DNA from: Zea mays
Lineage: Eukaryota > Streptophyta > Magnoliopsida > Poales > Poaceae
Assembly (NCBI RefSeq): GCF_902167145.1
Contig: NW_023367311.1
Coordinates: 1 to 64,000, forward strand
Reading direction: 5' to 3'
Length of the DNA: 64,000 nt
Under the pieces are notes generated by a model, which had not been told where the DNA came from, made no database searches, and saw only the letters and a program-made list of their open reading frames with translations. Every line of letters begins with the position of its first letter. The stretch's first letter is position 1. Shown here one piece after another: positions 50,130 to 62,253 of this stretch. The translations under genes were made by a program, and so were the position numbers.

Positions 50130-53100
50130 ATCGTCGACCAGACGCTCATACACCTCACCCCACATATGTTTCCTTGCCATAGATTACATTCTTGGATTTA
50201 TGGTGGAGACCATTTCTTGGTCAAAAATCCGTAGGTGTTAGCCTTCGGTATTATTGAAAATGGTCGTTCATGGCTATTTTCGGCAAAATGGGGGTTCTGT
50301 GGCAATTGATCATCGACCAGAGGCTCGTACACCTCACCCCACATATGTTTCCTTGCCATAGATCACATTCTTGGATTTCTGGTGGAGACCATTTCTTGGG
50401 CAAAAATCCGAATGTGTTAGCCTTTGGTATTTTTGAAAATGGTCATTCATGGCTATTTTCGACAAAAATGGGGGTTGTGTGGCCATTGATCTTCGACCAG
50501 AGGCTCATACACCTCACTACACATATGTTTCCTTGCCATAGATCACATTCTTGGATTTATGGTGGAGACCATTTCTTGGTCAAAAATTCGTAGGTGTTAG
50601 CCTTCAGTGTCATTGAAAATGGTCGTTCATGGCTATTTTCGACAAAAATTAGGGTTGTGTGGCCATTGATCGTCGACCAGAGGCTCATACACCTCACCCC
50701 ACATATGTTTCCTTGTCATAGATCACATTCTTGGATTTCTGGTGGAGACCATTTCTTGGTCAAAAATCCGTAGGTGTTAGCCTTCGGTATTATTGAAAAT
50801 GGTCATTCATGGCTATTTTCGGCAAAATGGGGGTTGTGTGGCCATTGATCGTCGACCAGAGGCTCATACACCTCACCCCACATATGTTTCCTTGCCATAG
50901 ATCACATTCTTGGATTTCTGGTGGAAACCATTTCTTGGTCTAAAATCCGTAGGTGTTAGCCTCTAGTATTATTGAAAATGGTCGCTCATGGCTATTTTCA
51001 AGGTCGCTCATGGCTATTTTCATAAAAAAATGGGGGTTGTGTGGCCATTGATCATTGACCAGAGGCTCGTAAACCTCACCCCGACCATTTCTTGGTCAAA
51101 AATCCGTAGGTGTTAGCCTTTGGTATTATTGAAAATGGTCGTTAATGGCTATTTTCGACAAAAATGGGGGTTGTGTGGCCATTGATCGTCGACCAGACGC
51201 TCATACACCTCACCCCACATATGTTTCCTTGTCGTAGATCACATTCTTGGATTTCTGGTGGAGACCATTTCTTGGTTAAAAATCCATAGGTCTTAGCCTC
51301 TAGTATTATTGAAAATGGTCGCTCATGGCTATTTTCATAAAAAATGGGGGTTGTGTGGCCATTGATCATCGACCAGAGGCTCATACACCTCACCCCACAT
51401 ATGTTTCCTTGCCATATATTACATTCTTGGATTTCTGGTGGAAACCATTTCTTGGTTAAAAACTTGTACGTGTTAGCCTTCGGTATTATTGAAAATGGTC
51501 ATTCATGGCTATTTTCGACAAAAATGGGGGTTGTGTGGCCATTGATCATCGACCAGAGGCTCGTACACCTCACCCCACATATGTTTCCTTGCCATAGATC
51601 ACATTCTTGGATTTCTGGTGGAGACCATTTCTTGGTCAAAAATCCGTACGTGTTAGCCTTTGGTATTTTTGAAAATGGTCATTCATGGCTATTTTCGACA
51701 AAAATGGGGGTTGTGTGGCCATTGATCATCGACTAGAGGCTCATACACCTCACCCCACATATGTTTCCTTGCCATAGATCACATTCTTGGATTTCTGGTG
51801 GAGACCATTTCTTGGTCAAAAATCTGTAGGTGTTAGCCTTCGGTATTATTGAAAATGGTCGTTCATGGCTATTTTCGACAAAAATGGGGGTTGTGTGGCC
51901 ATTGATCGTCGACCAGACGCTCATACACCTCACCCCACATATGTTTCCTTGCCATAGATTACATTCTTGGATTTATGGTGGAGACCATTTCTTGGTCAAA
52001 AATCCGTAGGTGTTAGCCTTCGGTATTATTGAAAATGGTCGTTCATGGCTATTTTCGGCAAAATGGGGGTTCTGTGGCAATTGATCATCGACCAGAGGCT
52101 CGTACACCTCACCCCACATATGTTTCCTTGCCATAGATCACATTCTTGGATTTCTGGTGGAGACCATTTCTTGGGCAAAAATCCGAATGTGTTAGCCTTT
52201 GGTATTTTTGAAAATGGTCATTCATGGCTATTTTCGACAAAAATGGGGGTTGTGTGGCCATTGATCTTCGACCAGAGGCTCATACACCTCACTACACATA
52301 TGTTTCCTTGCCATAGATCACATTCTTGGATTTATGGTGGAGACCATTTCTTGGTCAAAAATTCGTAGGTGTTAGCCTTCAGTGTCATTGAAAATGGTCG
52401 TTCATGGCTATTTTCGACAAAAATTAGGGATGTGTGGCCATTGATCGTCGACCAGAGGCTCATACACCTCACCCCACATATGTTTCCTTGTCATAGATCA
52501 CATTCTTGGATTTCTGGTGGAGACCATTTCTTGGTCAAAAATCCGTAGGTGTTAGCCTTCGGTATTATTGAAAATGGTCATTCATGGCTATTTTCGGCAA
52601 AATGGGGGTTGTGTGGCCATTGATCGTCGACCAGAGGCTCATACACCTCACCCCACATATGTTTCCTTGCCATAGATCACATTCTTGGATTTCTGGTGGA
52701 AACCATTTCTTGGTCTAAAATCCGTAGGTGTTAGCCTCTAGTATTATTGAAAATGGTCGCTCATGGCTATTTTCAAGGTCGCTCATGGCTATTTTCATAA
52801 AAAAATGGGGGTTGTGTGGCCATTGATCATTGACCAGAGGCTCGTAAACCTCACCCCGACCATTTCTTGGTCAAAAATCCGTAGGTGTTAGCCTTTGGTA
52901 TTATTGAAAATGGTCGTTAATGGCTATTTTCGACAAAAATGGGGGTTGTGTGGCCATTGATCGTCGACCAGACGCTCATACACCTCACCCCACATATGTT
53001 TCCTTGTCGTAGATCACATTCTTGGATTTCTGGTGGAGACCATTTCTTGGTTAAAAATCCATAGGTCTTAGCCTCTAGTATTATTGAAAATGGTCGCTCA

Positions 53101-53679
53101 TGGCTATTTTCATAAAAAATGGGGGTTGTGTGGCCATTGATCATCGACCAGAGGCTCATACACCTCACCCCACATATGTTTCCTTGCCATATATTACATT
53201 CTTGGATTTCTGGTGGAAACCATTTCTTGGTTAAAAACTTGTACGTGTTAGCCTTCGGTATTATTGAAAATGGTCATTCATGGCTATTTTCGACAAAAAT
53301 GGGGGTTGTGTGGCCATTGATCATCGACCAGAGGCTCGTACACCTCACCCCACATATGTTTCCTTGCCATAGATCACATTCTTGGATTTCTGGTGGAGAC
53401 CATTTCTTGGTCAAAAATCCGTACGTGTTAGCCTTTGGTATTTTTGAAAATGGTCATTCATGGCTATTTTCGACAAAAATGGGGGTTGTGTGGCCATTGA
53501 TCATCGACTAGAGGCTCATACACCTCACCCCACATATGTTTCCTTGCCATAGATCACATTCTTGGATTTCTGGTGGAGACCATTTCTTGGTCAAAAATCT
53601 GTAGGTGTTAGCCTTCGGTATTATTGAAAATGGTCGTTCATGGCTATTTTCGACAAAAATGGGGGTTGTGTGGCCATTG
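50130..53679 (-). repeat. 1775-bp tandem duplication inside knob180
   Basis: Two copies (about 50130-51904 and 51905-53679), almost identical. Both include the 46-bp truncated monomer (51082/51083 and 52857/52858) and the CTGTGGCAATTGATC, CCGAATGTGTTAGCC and AACTTGTACGTG variants. A single difference stands out: TTAGGGTTGTG at 50649 versus TTAGGGATGTG at 52424. Confidence 0.85.
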
Positions 53680-55959
53680 ATCATCGACCAGACGCTCATA
53701 CACCTCACCCCACATATGTTTCCTTGCCATAGATCACATTCTTGGATTTCTGGTGGAGACCTTTTCTTGGTCCAAAATCCGTAGGTGTTAGCCTCTAGTA
53801 TTATTGAAAATGGTCGCTCATGGCTATTTTCAAGGTCGCTCATGGCTATTTTAATAAAAAATGGGGGTTGTGTGGCCATTTATCATCGACTAGAGGCTCA
53901 TACACCTCACCCTACATTTGTTTCCTTGCCATAGATTATATTCTTGGATTTCTGGTGGAAACCATTTCTTGGTTAAAAACTCGTACGTGTTAGCCTTCGG
54001 TATTATTGAAAATGGTCATTCATGGCTATTTTCGGCAAAATGGGGGTTGTGTGGCCATTGATCGTCGACCAGAGGCTCATACACCTCACCCCACATATGT
54101 TTCCTTGTCGTAGATCACATTCTTGGATTTCTGGTGGAGACCATTTCTTGGTCAAAAATCCGTATGTGTTAGCCTTCGATATTAATGAAAATGGTCATTC
54201 ATGGCTATTTTCGGCAAAATGGGGGTTGTGTGGCCATTGATCGTCGACCAGAGGCTCATACACCTCACCCCACATATGTTTCCTTGTCGTAGATCACATT
54301 CTTGGATTTCTGGTGGAGACCATTTCTTGGTCAAAAATCCGTAGGTGTTAGCCTTCGATATTATTGAAAATGGTCGTTCATGGCTATTTTCGACAAAAAT
54401 GGGAGTTGTGTGGCCAATGATCATCGACCAGACGCTCATACACCTCACCCCACATATGTTTCCTTGCCATAGATCACATTCTTGGATTTCTGGTGGAGAC
54501 CATTTCTTGGTTAAAAATCCATAGGTCTTAGCCTCTAGTATTATTGAAAATGGTCGCTCATGGCTATTTTCATAAAAAATGGGGGTTGTGTGGCCATTGA
54601 TCATCGACCAGAGGCTCATACACCTCACCCCACATATGTTTCCTTGCCATATATTACATTCTTGGATTTCTGGTGGAAACCATTTCTTGGTTAAAAACTT
54701 GTACGTGTTAGCCTTCGGTATTATTGAAAATGGTCATTCATGGCTATTTTCGACAAAAATGGGGGTTGTGTGGCCATTGATCATCGACCAGAGGCTCGTA
54801 CACCTCACCCCACATATGTTTCCTTGCCATAGATCACATTCTTGGATTTCTGGTGGAGACCATTTCTTGGTCAAAAATCCGTACGTGTTAGCCTTTGGTA
54901 TTTTTGAAAATGGTCATTCATGGCTATTTTCGACAAAAATGGGGGTTGTGTGGCCATTGATCATCGACTAGAGGCTCATACACCTCACCCCACATATGTT
55001 TCCTTGCCATAGATCACATTCTTGGATTTCTGGTGGAGACCATTTCTTGGTCAAAAATCTGGAGGTGTTAGCCTTCGGTATTATTGAAAATGGTCGTTCA
55101 TGGCTATTTTCGACAAAAATGGGGGTTGTGTGGCCATTGATCATCGACCAGACGCTCATACACCTCACCCCACATATGTTTCCTTGCCATAGATCACATT
55201 CTTGGATTTCTGGTGGAGACCTTTTCTTGGTCCAAAATCCGTAGGTGTTAGCCTCTAGTATTATTGAAAATGGTCGCTCATGGCTATTTTCAAGGTCGCT
55301 CATGGCTATTTTAATAAAAAATGGGGGTTGTGTGGCCATTTATCATCGACTAGAGGCTCATACACCTCACCCTACATATGTTTCCTTGCCATAGATTATA
55401 TTCTTGGATTTCTGGTGGAAACCATTTCTTGGTTAAAAACTCGTACGTGTTAGCCTTCGGTATTATTGAAAATGGTCATTCATGGCTATTTTCGGCAAAA
55501 TGGGGGTTGTGTGGCCATTGATCGTCGACCAGAGGCTCATACACCTCACCCCACATATGTTTCCTTGTCGTAGATCACATTCTTGGATTTCTGGTGGAGA
55601 CCATTTCTTGGTCAAAAATCCGTATGTGTTAGCCTTCGATATTAATGAAAATGGTCATTCATGGCTATTTTCGGCAAAATGGGGGTTGTGTGGCCATTGA
55701 TCGTCGACCAGAGGCTTATACACCTCACCCCACATATGTTTCCTTGTCGTAGATCACATTCTTGGATTTCTGGTGGAGACCATTTCTTGGTCAAAAATCC
55801 GTAGGTGTTAGCCTTCGATATTATTGAAAATGGTCGTTCATGGCTATTTTCGACAAAAATGGGAGTTGTGTGGCCAATGATCATCGACCAGACGCTCATA
55901 CACCTCACCCCACATATGTTTCCTTGCCATAGATCACATTCTTGGATTTCTGGTGGAGA
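53040..55959 (-). repeat. 1460-bp tandem duplication inside knob180
   Basis: Two eight-monomer copies (about 53040-54499 and 54500-55959) sharing GACCTTTTCTTGGTCC, ATTTTAATAAAAAATGG, CCATAGATTATATTC, GATATTAATGAAAA and GTGGCCAATGATC. The eight-monomer length equals the higher-order repeat of block A, but the constituent monomers differ. Confidence 0.85.
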
Positions 55960-55994
55960 CCATTTCTTGGTCTAAAATCCGTAGGTGTTAGCCT

Positions 55995-55999
55995 CTAAT
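55995..55999. other. TE2 left target-site duplication (CTAAT)
   Basis: CTAAT precedes the element and is repeated at 62890-62894. Removing TE2 and one copy restores the knob sequence GCCTCTAATATTATTG. Confidence 0.93.
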
Positions 56000-56635
56000 T
56001 GTTGGAGACTTGTTCTCAAATGCTATAAGAACAAGGCAACATAAAAAATGTTAATCGGTCAAGCCCTTCGTCCTACGAAGCATTATTCCCCTTAGGATAT
56101 AATGGTTTTCGGACGAAGGTTATGAAGGGCATACCTTCATAAATACATTACATAATGACGAAGAATGAATTATAAGGAATACAAAGGTTTACATAGATAA
56201 TTATACATTATTATTATATATAAATGGAAATAACATTGAATTACAAATGTACCTTCAACTTGAAGGAGATGAAAGTACAAGCGTGACGCAAAAGTGAATG
56301 CCCAGTCCGCGTGAACAGTACGGGGGTACTGTTCACCTATTTATAGGCACGGGGCACAACCCATACAAAATTACATTCATGCCCTTTACATTTGATAATA
56401 ATTCTATAGTAATCTGTCGAGGTCTAAATAGCCTTTTCATCTTTAAGTCGGTTTCACATTTTGTTGCTACGCCGAAGCTTTCCTGCTCACACCTTCGGCG
56501 CTGTATCAACCTTCGTATTACTCTGGTCTACTGTGATGTCGACTTGAATCCGAAGATACCTGTTCACACATTATACTCCAGAAATACTGTTAAATCCTGT
56601 TTTTGAGGACCTTCGGAAGCCGAAGGCCCCCAACA
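56000..56635 (-). repeat. TE2 3' LTR
   Basis: A 636-bp LTR, as the reverse complement TGTTGGAGACTTG...GGCCCCCAACA. It carries the conserved TATA motif (TATTTATA on the + strand) at 56338-56345 and matches 62254-62889 at all but one position. Confidence 0.95.
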
Positions 56636-56653
56636 GTAGCCCCTCGCAATATT
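56636..56653 (-). promoter_or_regulatory. TE2 polypurine tract region
   Basis: GTAGCCCCTCGCAATATT is the reverse complement of the TE1 tract and abuts the 3' LTR. Confidence 0.65.
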
Positions 56654-56791
56654 AATTTGTTTGAAATAATAAATTTAGATTGCGAAATGGACGAAGGCTT
56701 TTCGCCGAAGGTCCGAAAAAACACCTTCCCTTTGCTAGAATAGCAACATTCACTGACAAGCGGGGTCTTTCAATTTTCAACGCATTGGGCG

Positions 56792-56799
56792 TATAAATA
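56792..56799 (+). promoter_or_regulatory. TATA box of the TE2 antisense gene
   Basis: TATAAATA, in GGGCGTATAAATACGG, lies 143-150 bp upstream of ATG 56942. A CT-rich leader (CTCTCTTGTCACTTGCTCTC) follows. It lies outside the LTR and reads opposite to gag, so the gene appears to own its promoter. Confidence 0.68.
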
Positions 56800-56941
56800 C
56801 GGTCATACCGCAAACTCATTTGGCACGCTCTCTTGTCACTTGCTCTCGCTCACTCGATTTTTAGCTTTTGCGCACTAAGATTTTCTGAGCTTTTAGTTTT
56901 GAAGCTTCGGCTTTGAAAACAGTTTTTTAGTATTTCCGAAG

Positions 56942-59900
56942 ATGTCTGGAGATAAGAAAGCTGCTGCTGAGACGAAGCTGACTCTTGACGAAGAGAAAAA
57001 CTTGGGGTTTCTTATAGCGATGTCGAAGACAAACACAGAAAAAATTACCAAGGAAATTCTAGAAGGCTTGTCTGAGGATACTGGTGACAGTGACAGTTAT
57101 GATGTGGACAGCGGTAGTGAAGACTCCGAAGATCGTCCCTGGCGACCAAGCCATTCAGTTTATGGTAAATCAACTATCAAAGAGAATCATCTTGTCAACA
57201 TGAGAGGAAGGTATTTCCGGGATTTGTCCATTGTGAGGGCCGACGAAGGGGAGAAGACTTGTCCACACCCTGAAGAAAATGAAGTCGTAGTGTACCGAAG
57301 CTTTTTGAAAGCTGGGCTACGATTTCCCTTGAGTAGCTTCGTCGTGGAGGTGTTGAAAATCTTCGATGTCTATCTTCATCAACTTACTCCTGAGGCAATT
57401 ATAAGGCTGAATATCTTCGTGTGGGCCGCTAGAAGCCAAGGTCTGAAGCCTGATGCAAAAAGCTTCTGCAATATACACGAATTATCATATGAAACGAAAC
57501 CTTGGGGCAAAGAACAGTACCATAATAATTTTGGCTGCTACAGTTTCGTTTCTCGGTCCGGGGCAAGCTGTCCCGTACCAACCTTTCGGAAGAGATGGCC
57601 CGGCGACTGGATGACAGAATGGTTCTATGTGAAGAATGACCTATCAGTACGAGAAGATATCAAAGGTATAATTATGCGTCCTATTTGGCAAAGCTTCGGC
57701 CTTCGGAGGCCGAAGGTTGAAATGAGTGAAGCTGCTGAAGAATGCCAGAGGGCCTTCGGCGTTATCTGCTCTTTTATTGGAACAAGAGATTTAGTACAAG
57801 AGCATATTGCCTTCCGGGTGTGGCCGCTCGCGGAGAAGTGGGAAATGCCACAAGAAACCATAAAAGAGGCCGACGAAGGTGGACTTGTGAGACTGAAGTA
57901 CACCTTCAAGTTCGGAGATAAATTTGCTGAGCCAGATGATGACTGGTTAAAGAGCATTGAAAATTTAAGTGATGAGCTGCTTGGTGCTTATTCGAAGGCC
58001 GAAGATACTGCGATGTCAGCAGCCTTCGGAGGCCGAAAAAAGAAGAGGCTGAATCGGGTATTTGATGCAATTGGGTTTGTCTACCCTGACTATTGCTATC
58101 CTGTTCGAAGGCAGAAGAGAAAAAACACAACCTCTGCAAAAGAAGAAGCTGCAACTGCTCCTAGCGAGCCAGAACCTGAAAGAAAGAAGATAAAGGTCCT
58201 CACGCACCGGCCGCGCTATATCGAGCCAGCTTCGGTGCCGGAGTTTACAGGAAAATCTTCTTCGGCCACCGAGGTTAAAAAGCCAACCAATCCAGCCACG
58301 CCGCCAGCAGCTGCAGAAATAACTGAAACGCCAAAAAGGATAGAACTGGAAGAACCGAAGATTTTGCTACCGGAAACCAAAGAAGTGGCCGAAGCGCCAT
58401 CCACAGAAAAAATTGAAGAAGTGGAAAAACCAACTGAAGAAAAAGTACCAGAAATTGTGAGTCCTGCAGCAAATGTTGAGACAATAAAAAATCAAAAAGT
58501 GCCAGTAGTGACTCCGAAAAGAAAGAGAATGGCTAATGTGCTAGATGTACTGGAAACAATCAAATCCTCAAGCACACCTTCGAAAAAGGCTGCTGCCACT
58601 CCTAAAACAGCAACTGAAATTTCTGATACAAAAACTCCAGAGCAGGAAACTGAAGCCGAAGCTGAGTCCTCAGAGCCCGTAAAGATAAAATCCTTGGAAA
58701 CTGAGGAAGAAAAAATAACAAAGCCAATTTCTGTTGAAGAAATCGGTGACGTTGTCCCCGAAGCGTCCTCCAAAGTTCGTGATTATATTGTTCGTCATGC
58801 TTCGGGGAAAAAACTATCAGAAAAAGAAGAGCGAGAGGCCCAGCACTACGCCCAAAAACTGAAGTATCCAAAGGGGGCGTTAATATTCAATGGTAGTGGA
58901 GAAGAAGACTTTTTGTATTGTCTCCCTGACAGCAAGGAAATTTCTGTTTGCCGGGAGATGAGCAAGAGCTTCGGATTCCCAACCTTAGAAGACGGGCTCT
59001 CGGTGTTGTCGAAGAACGATCTGGCCGACAGCCTGGCCTATAATAGCTTAAAGGTGCGACAAATGGGATCCTTGTATTCTTTGTTGATACCAAAAAATCT
59101 TTTGTTTGTTTAAATTTATTGAAACACACATATTTTTCTTTGCAGGGCCTGATACTTAGCAATGCCCTTAGGGCACAAAAAGATGCTGAAGACGAAGGGT
59201 GTGCTATAGCCCTGAGCAACCTTCGTTCCGAAGTAATTGAACTGAGGAACGAAGGCCTCGAAAAAGATAAAATATTACACTCATTGCTAAATAAAATAAA
59301 GGAAGACGAAGCTGCTTTCAAGGGTCAAGCTGAAGCTCAGAAGCGCGAAATTGAAGATCTTCGGAAACAACTGGCCAGAGCCAGGGAAGAATGCATACTT
59401 GAAGAAACAAGGCGAGAACTCAGCGACCAGTGGGCAGATCACTTAGAAGTAACTGTTGAAGAGCTTCGTTCATTCAAGAAGAGATGTTATAACAAATCTA
59501 TAGAATGTGTTAAGAAGCTGAAAGGTAGCTTCGCCAGGGTCGGCGCCTTCTCAAGTGAAGAAAACTTTATGAGAGGCAATCCCGAAGGTCCCATTGAATG
59601 GATCGGCCACGAAGCTGAAGCCTTCGAAGAAATTTTAAATAGCCGTGGGGATATATGTGCTTTCTCTGGGGCCAGAGGAATTGCCACCATTTTAGAGAAG
59701 AAGGGCTGCGAACATGTAAAAATTTTAGCACAATCCGAAGCTGCTTTGTCCTTTGAAGATGCAAGAGATCCTTCGGCCGAAGCAAGCATGATCGGTGGAA
59801 AGTTTTTTACCGATATCTGGGATAATGGTGGCCGAGAAATGGCAGGAGAAATCATTCAAAAAAGTGAAAAGGGCATTCACGATGCTAGAGAAGTGGCTAA

Positions 59901-59949
59901 GGCTGCTGAAAAGAGCGCAGAGCCCGAAGGTCAATTAGGTATTAACTAA
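56942..59949 (+). CDS. Antisense retroelement gene, Transposase_28-like protein (two exons, open)
   Basis: Join 56942-59053, 59146-59949; about 971 residues. ATG 56942 was chosen because it follows the TATA box, opens the conserved MSGDKKAAAETK and is shared with TE1. The intron at 59054-59145 (92 nt, AAAG|GTGCGA...TTCTTTGCAG|GG) is phase 0 and removes a stop; it joins YNSLK to GLILSNALRAQKD. Domains: acidic Ser-rich N terminus (45-65); a region at about 115-300 resembling the plant 'putative gypsy type transposon' family (SFLKAGLRFPLSSFVVEVLK, HQLTPEAIIRLNIF, WPGDWMTEWFYVKNDL); a long K/E/P-rich disordered region with basic clusters that could be nuclear signals (RRQKRK, ERKKIK, PKRKRM); and a coiled coil in exon 2 (about 705-800). 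Its function is unknown and no catalytic motif is seen. Such antisense extra genes are known in Tat-lineage elements. A third exon may exist at 60016-60165. It is convergent with gag. Confidence 0.8.
59054..59145 (+). other. Predicted 92-nt intron of the antisense gene
   Basis: GT donor (AAAGGTGCGAC) and AG acceptor after a T-rich tract (TATTTTTCTTTGCAG). Length and splice phase are identical in TE1 (29729-29820, acceptor TTCGCAG). Without splicing the frame would end at TAA 59111-59113. Confidence 0.7.
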
Positions 59950-60015
59950 TAGTTTTTATTGTGTTGTAATTTTTGGTTTTAAGCTTCGTTTGCCATTTGT
60001 AATAGCAGCATTGCC

Positions 60016-60165
60016 GTATCCTATCCTTCAGATCCTGCTAAAGCGTCTCCAGGCCCTCAGCCGAAAGGAGACGACGAAATTAAAAAGATGGCCGAAGCAA
60101 TCATGGACGAAGTCGTCAATCGGCTCCTGAATGAGGCTGCAGAAGTTGTTCTGAGAGAAGATTAA
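60016..60165 (+). other. Candidate exon 3 of the TE2 antisense gene
   Basis: An open segment of 49 codons plus TAA (60163-60165) encodes SDPAKASPGPQPKGDDEIKK and then an amphipathic helical tail ending VVLRED. It is conserved with TE1. In TE1 the in-frame acceptor would be ACATAG|CC; TE2 has GCATTG|CC, so that AG is gone. Nearby AGs at 60004-60005 and 60007-60008 would put the segment out of frame from either phase-1 donor. In TE2 the protein may therefore end at 59949 instead. Confidence 0.4.
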
Positions 60166-61149
60166 ATACTATTGTAAATTAAACTTCTGAAATGTGATAT
60201 ATTGTAACATTTTGTAATCCTGAATGTAATATACCCATTTTTATTGCTCAATTCTTTACGATGCATGAAACTTTACACGTACCGCTTTTTGAGTCTTTGA
60301 CGAAAAAACACCTTCCCTTCTTTTCATGCTTCGTGAAGAGGAATTTTTCTTTGTCACAACAATATCCAGTGTTCTGATGAATAATATCCAGGCTTCTTGA
60401 AAATGTTCTCTGAAGCTACTTAGCATGATTTTCCCCTTTCAAAACATTCTTCCGAAGATCGATGTCATGTCCCCTTCTTGTTCCATATGCAACATGATGT
60501 ATGATGCTTATGTTATGCGAAATGATGCGATGATGTTATGCTGAGTAAGATGGTGTTTATTCCGAAGATACACACGTTCCTGCGACAAAACACATAATAT
60601 TTTTTTTACTATAAGCCTCCCTTAGGAGCTTCTTCGCCTTTTACTTCAGCGGAATCAGCGTTGACTTTTCGCTGTAAGCTCAGCATTCCCTTAGGAACGA
60701 CTTTGGAGCTTCTTCGCCTTTACTTTTGGCGGAATCAGCGTTGACTTTTCGCTGTAAGCTCTGCATTCCCTTAGGAACGACTTTGGAGCTTCTTCGCCTT
60801 TACTTTTGGCGGAATCAGCGTTGAATTTTCGCTGTAAGCTCTGCATTCCCTTAGGAACGACTTTGGAGCAAAAAACCTACACTGCGCTCCCTTTGGAACG
60901 ACTTTTTTGTGACTTCGGCAGACTAACTCTGCGTTCCTTAGAACGACTTTTTGTTGCTTCGAAGAATTTTCGATAGTCCGAAGGTCCTCTTTGTTATCAC
61001 AAGTCTTTAAACTTCAACAATTTAAGCCTGTGAAAAATATATTTTCCCTGTGGGAATCAACGAAACTATTTACATGAAACCTAAACAATGTCCTTTATTA
61101 CAGAAAATAAAACTGAATGAAAAAGATTGCTATTAAGGTAGGATATTTG
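60166..61149. other. TE2 non-coding region between convergent genes
   Basis: No coding sequence is supported. It begins with AT-rich sequence that may hold the antisense gene 3' end (several TGTAA motifs near 60205-60225), then the 80-bp tandem repeat, then AACGACTTT-containing sequence up to the gag stop. Confidence 0.7.
60618..60868 (-). repeat. 80-bp tandem repeat (minisatellite) in TE2
   Basis: GGAATCAGCG recurs at 60651, 60731 and 60811, each time followed by TTGACTTTTCGCTGTAAGCT or a one-base variant. CTTAGGAACGACTTTGGAGC also recurs. About three copies, period 80 bp. TE1 has degenerate copies at 28084-28250. Confidence 0.85.
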
Positions 61150-62193
61150 TCAATAGATGTGCTTTGACTCTGGCACAGTGCTGTTGACTGTACGAGCTTC
61201 GGACTGCTCTCTGAAGTCCCTTTGGTGTGGAGCATACTGGCTCCCTTCTGGCTGCTGGCCTTGTTGCAACGGAGGTGGAGGCGGAGGCTGTTGCCAGGAA
61301 GCTTGAGGTTGACTCGCCGAAGCAACAGAAACTGCAGGGTGGTTGCCCACATATTCTGGGATGTAGGGCGAATGATACGAAGCTGTATGCATGACCTGCT
61401 TCGGCTGAGCTTGTTGCGCTGCGGCTTCGGCTATTTCCTTTTGCTTCTGGATGGTAACATGACACATCCTGGTGGTATGGCCTTTGTTCTCACCGCAGAA
61501 TAAGCAAAAGATTCTTCTCTGCTGATCGCCAAATCTTCCTCCGAAGCCCCTGGCACCTCTGCCTCTTGGAGCTGGTGGTCGGAAGGGGCCTTGCTGTTGC
61601 CCCGAAGCCTGTGAGGAACATTGTGGCCTTTGCTGTTGGCTCCCCTTATCATCATTTTGTGTAGAGTTATGAATTGATCTAACATGCCTCGGGTAAAACC
61701 TCCCACCGAAGCCCCTGGTCATTTCAGAAAACCTGAAAGCCTCCTCCCTTCTTTGGCGAAAATCGTTATCGGCCCGAATCTACTCGTCCATCTTCTGGAG
61801 AAGCTTCTCCAAAGTTTGAGGAGGCTTCCTAGCGAAGTACTGAGCTGACGGTCCTGGCCGAAGCCCCTTGATCATGGCCTCAATGACAATTTCATTGGGC
61901 ACCGTTGGTGCTTGTGCCCTCAAACGCAAGAACCTTCGGACATAGGCCTGAAGGTATTCTTCGTGATCCTGGGTGCACTGGAACAGAGCCTGAGCAGTAA
62001 CCGGTTTCGTCTGAAACCCTTGGAAGCTAGTTAACAACAGGTCCTTCAGCTTCTGCCATGAAGTGATCATTCCTGGTCGAAGGGAGGAATACCAGGTTTG
62101 AGCAACACTCCTGACAGCCATAACAAAAGATTTGGCCATGACCGCAGCATTTCCACCATACGAAGATACTATTGCTTCGTAGCTCATCAAAAA
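61150..62193 (-). pseudogene. gag: gag remnant of TE2 (5' deletion and nonsense codon)
   Basis: Compared with TE1, about 490 bp are missing (TE1 positions about 26232-26723), removing the Gag start codon and roughly the first 155-160 residues. The join is near 62193-62210 (GAACACCT|CAGCAGTTTTTG on the - strand). The remaining frame starts around LMSYEAIVSSYGG, keeps most of the Gag domain, then has TAG instead of TAC at the tyrosine of KMDEYIRADND (61782-61780). It continues through the RG/Q-rich linker, the CLFCGENKGHTTRMC zinc-knuckle-like motif and the P/Q-rich tail, ending at 61150 (ESKHIY and stop). No functional Gag can come from this copy, so its recent transposition must have relied on Gag and Pol from other elements. 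Confidence 0.85.
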
Positions 62194-62236
62194 CTGCTGA
62201 GGTGTTCAAAAAACTCAAAGAGTGGAAGTGAGTTCA

Positions 62237-62253
62237 CCGGAGGACGGCGCCAA
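62237..62253 (-). promoter_or_regulatory. TE2 primer-binding site
   Basis: On the - strand TTGGCGCCGTCCTCCGG directly follows the 5' LTR. TGGCGCCGT fits the 3' end of plant tRNA-Asp better than the TE1 version, but the match is imperfect beyond that. Confidence 0.7.

Larger units (their letters stand above)
48755..55999 (-). repeat. knob180 satellite array, block D left part (- orientation)
   Basis: About 40 monomers in - orientation, organised as three successive tandem duplications (561, 1775 and 1460 bp). The array is interrupted at 55999/56000 by TE2 and resumes at 62890 within the same monomer. Confidence 0.95.

Noticed and set aside
56298..56606. A 102-codon frame in the TE2 LTR (also at 62552-62860)
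   Set aside because: It lies entirely within the LTR, runs opposite to the LTR promoter, and is broken in the diverged TE1 LTR (only an 84-codon frame at 32338-32592).
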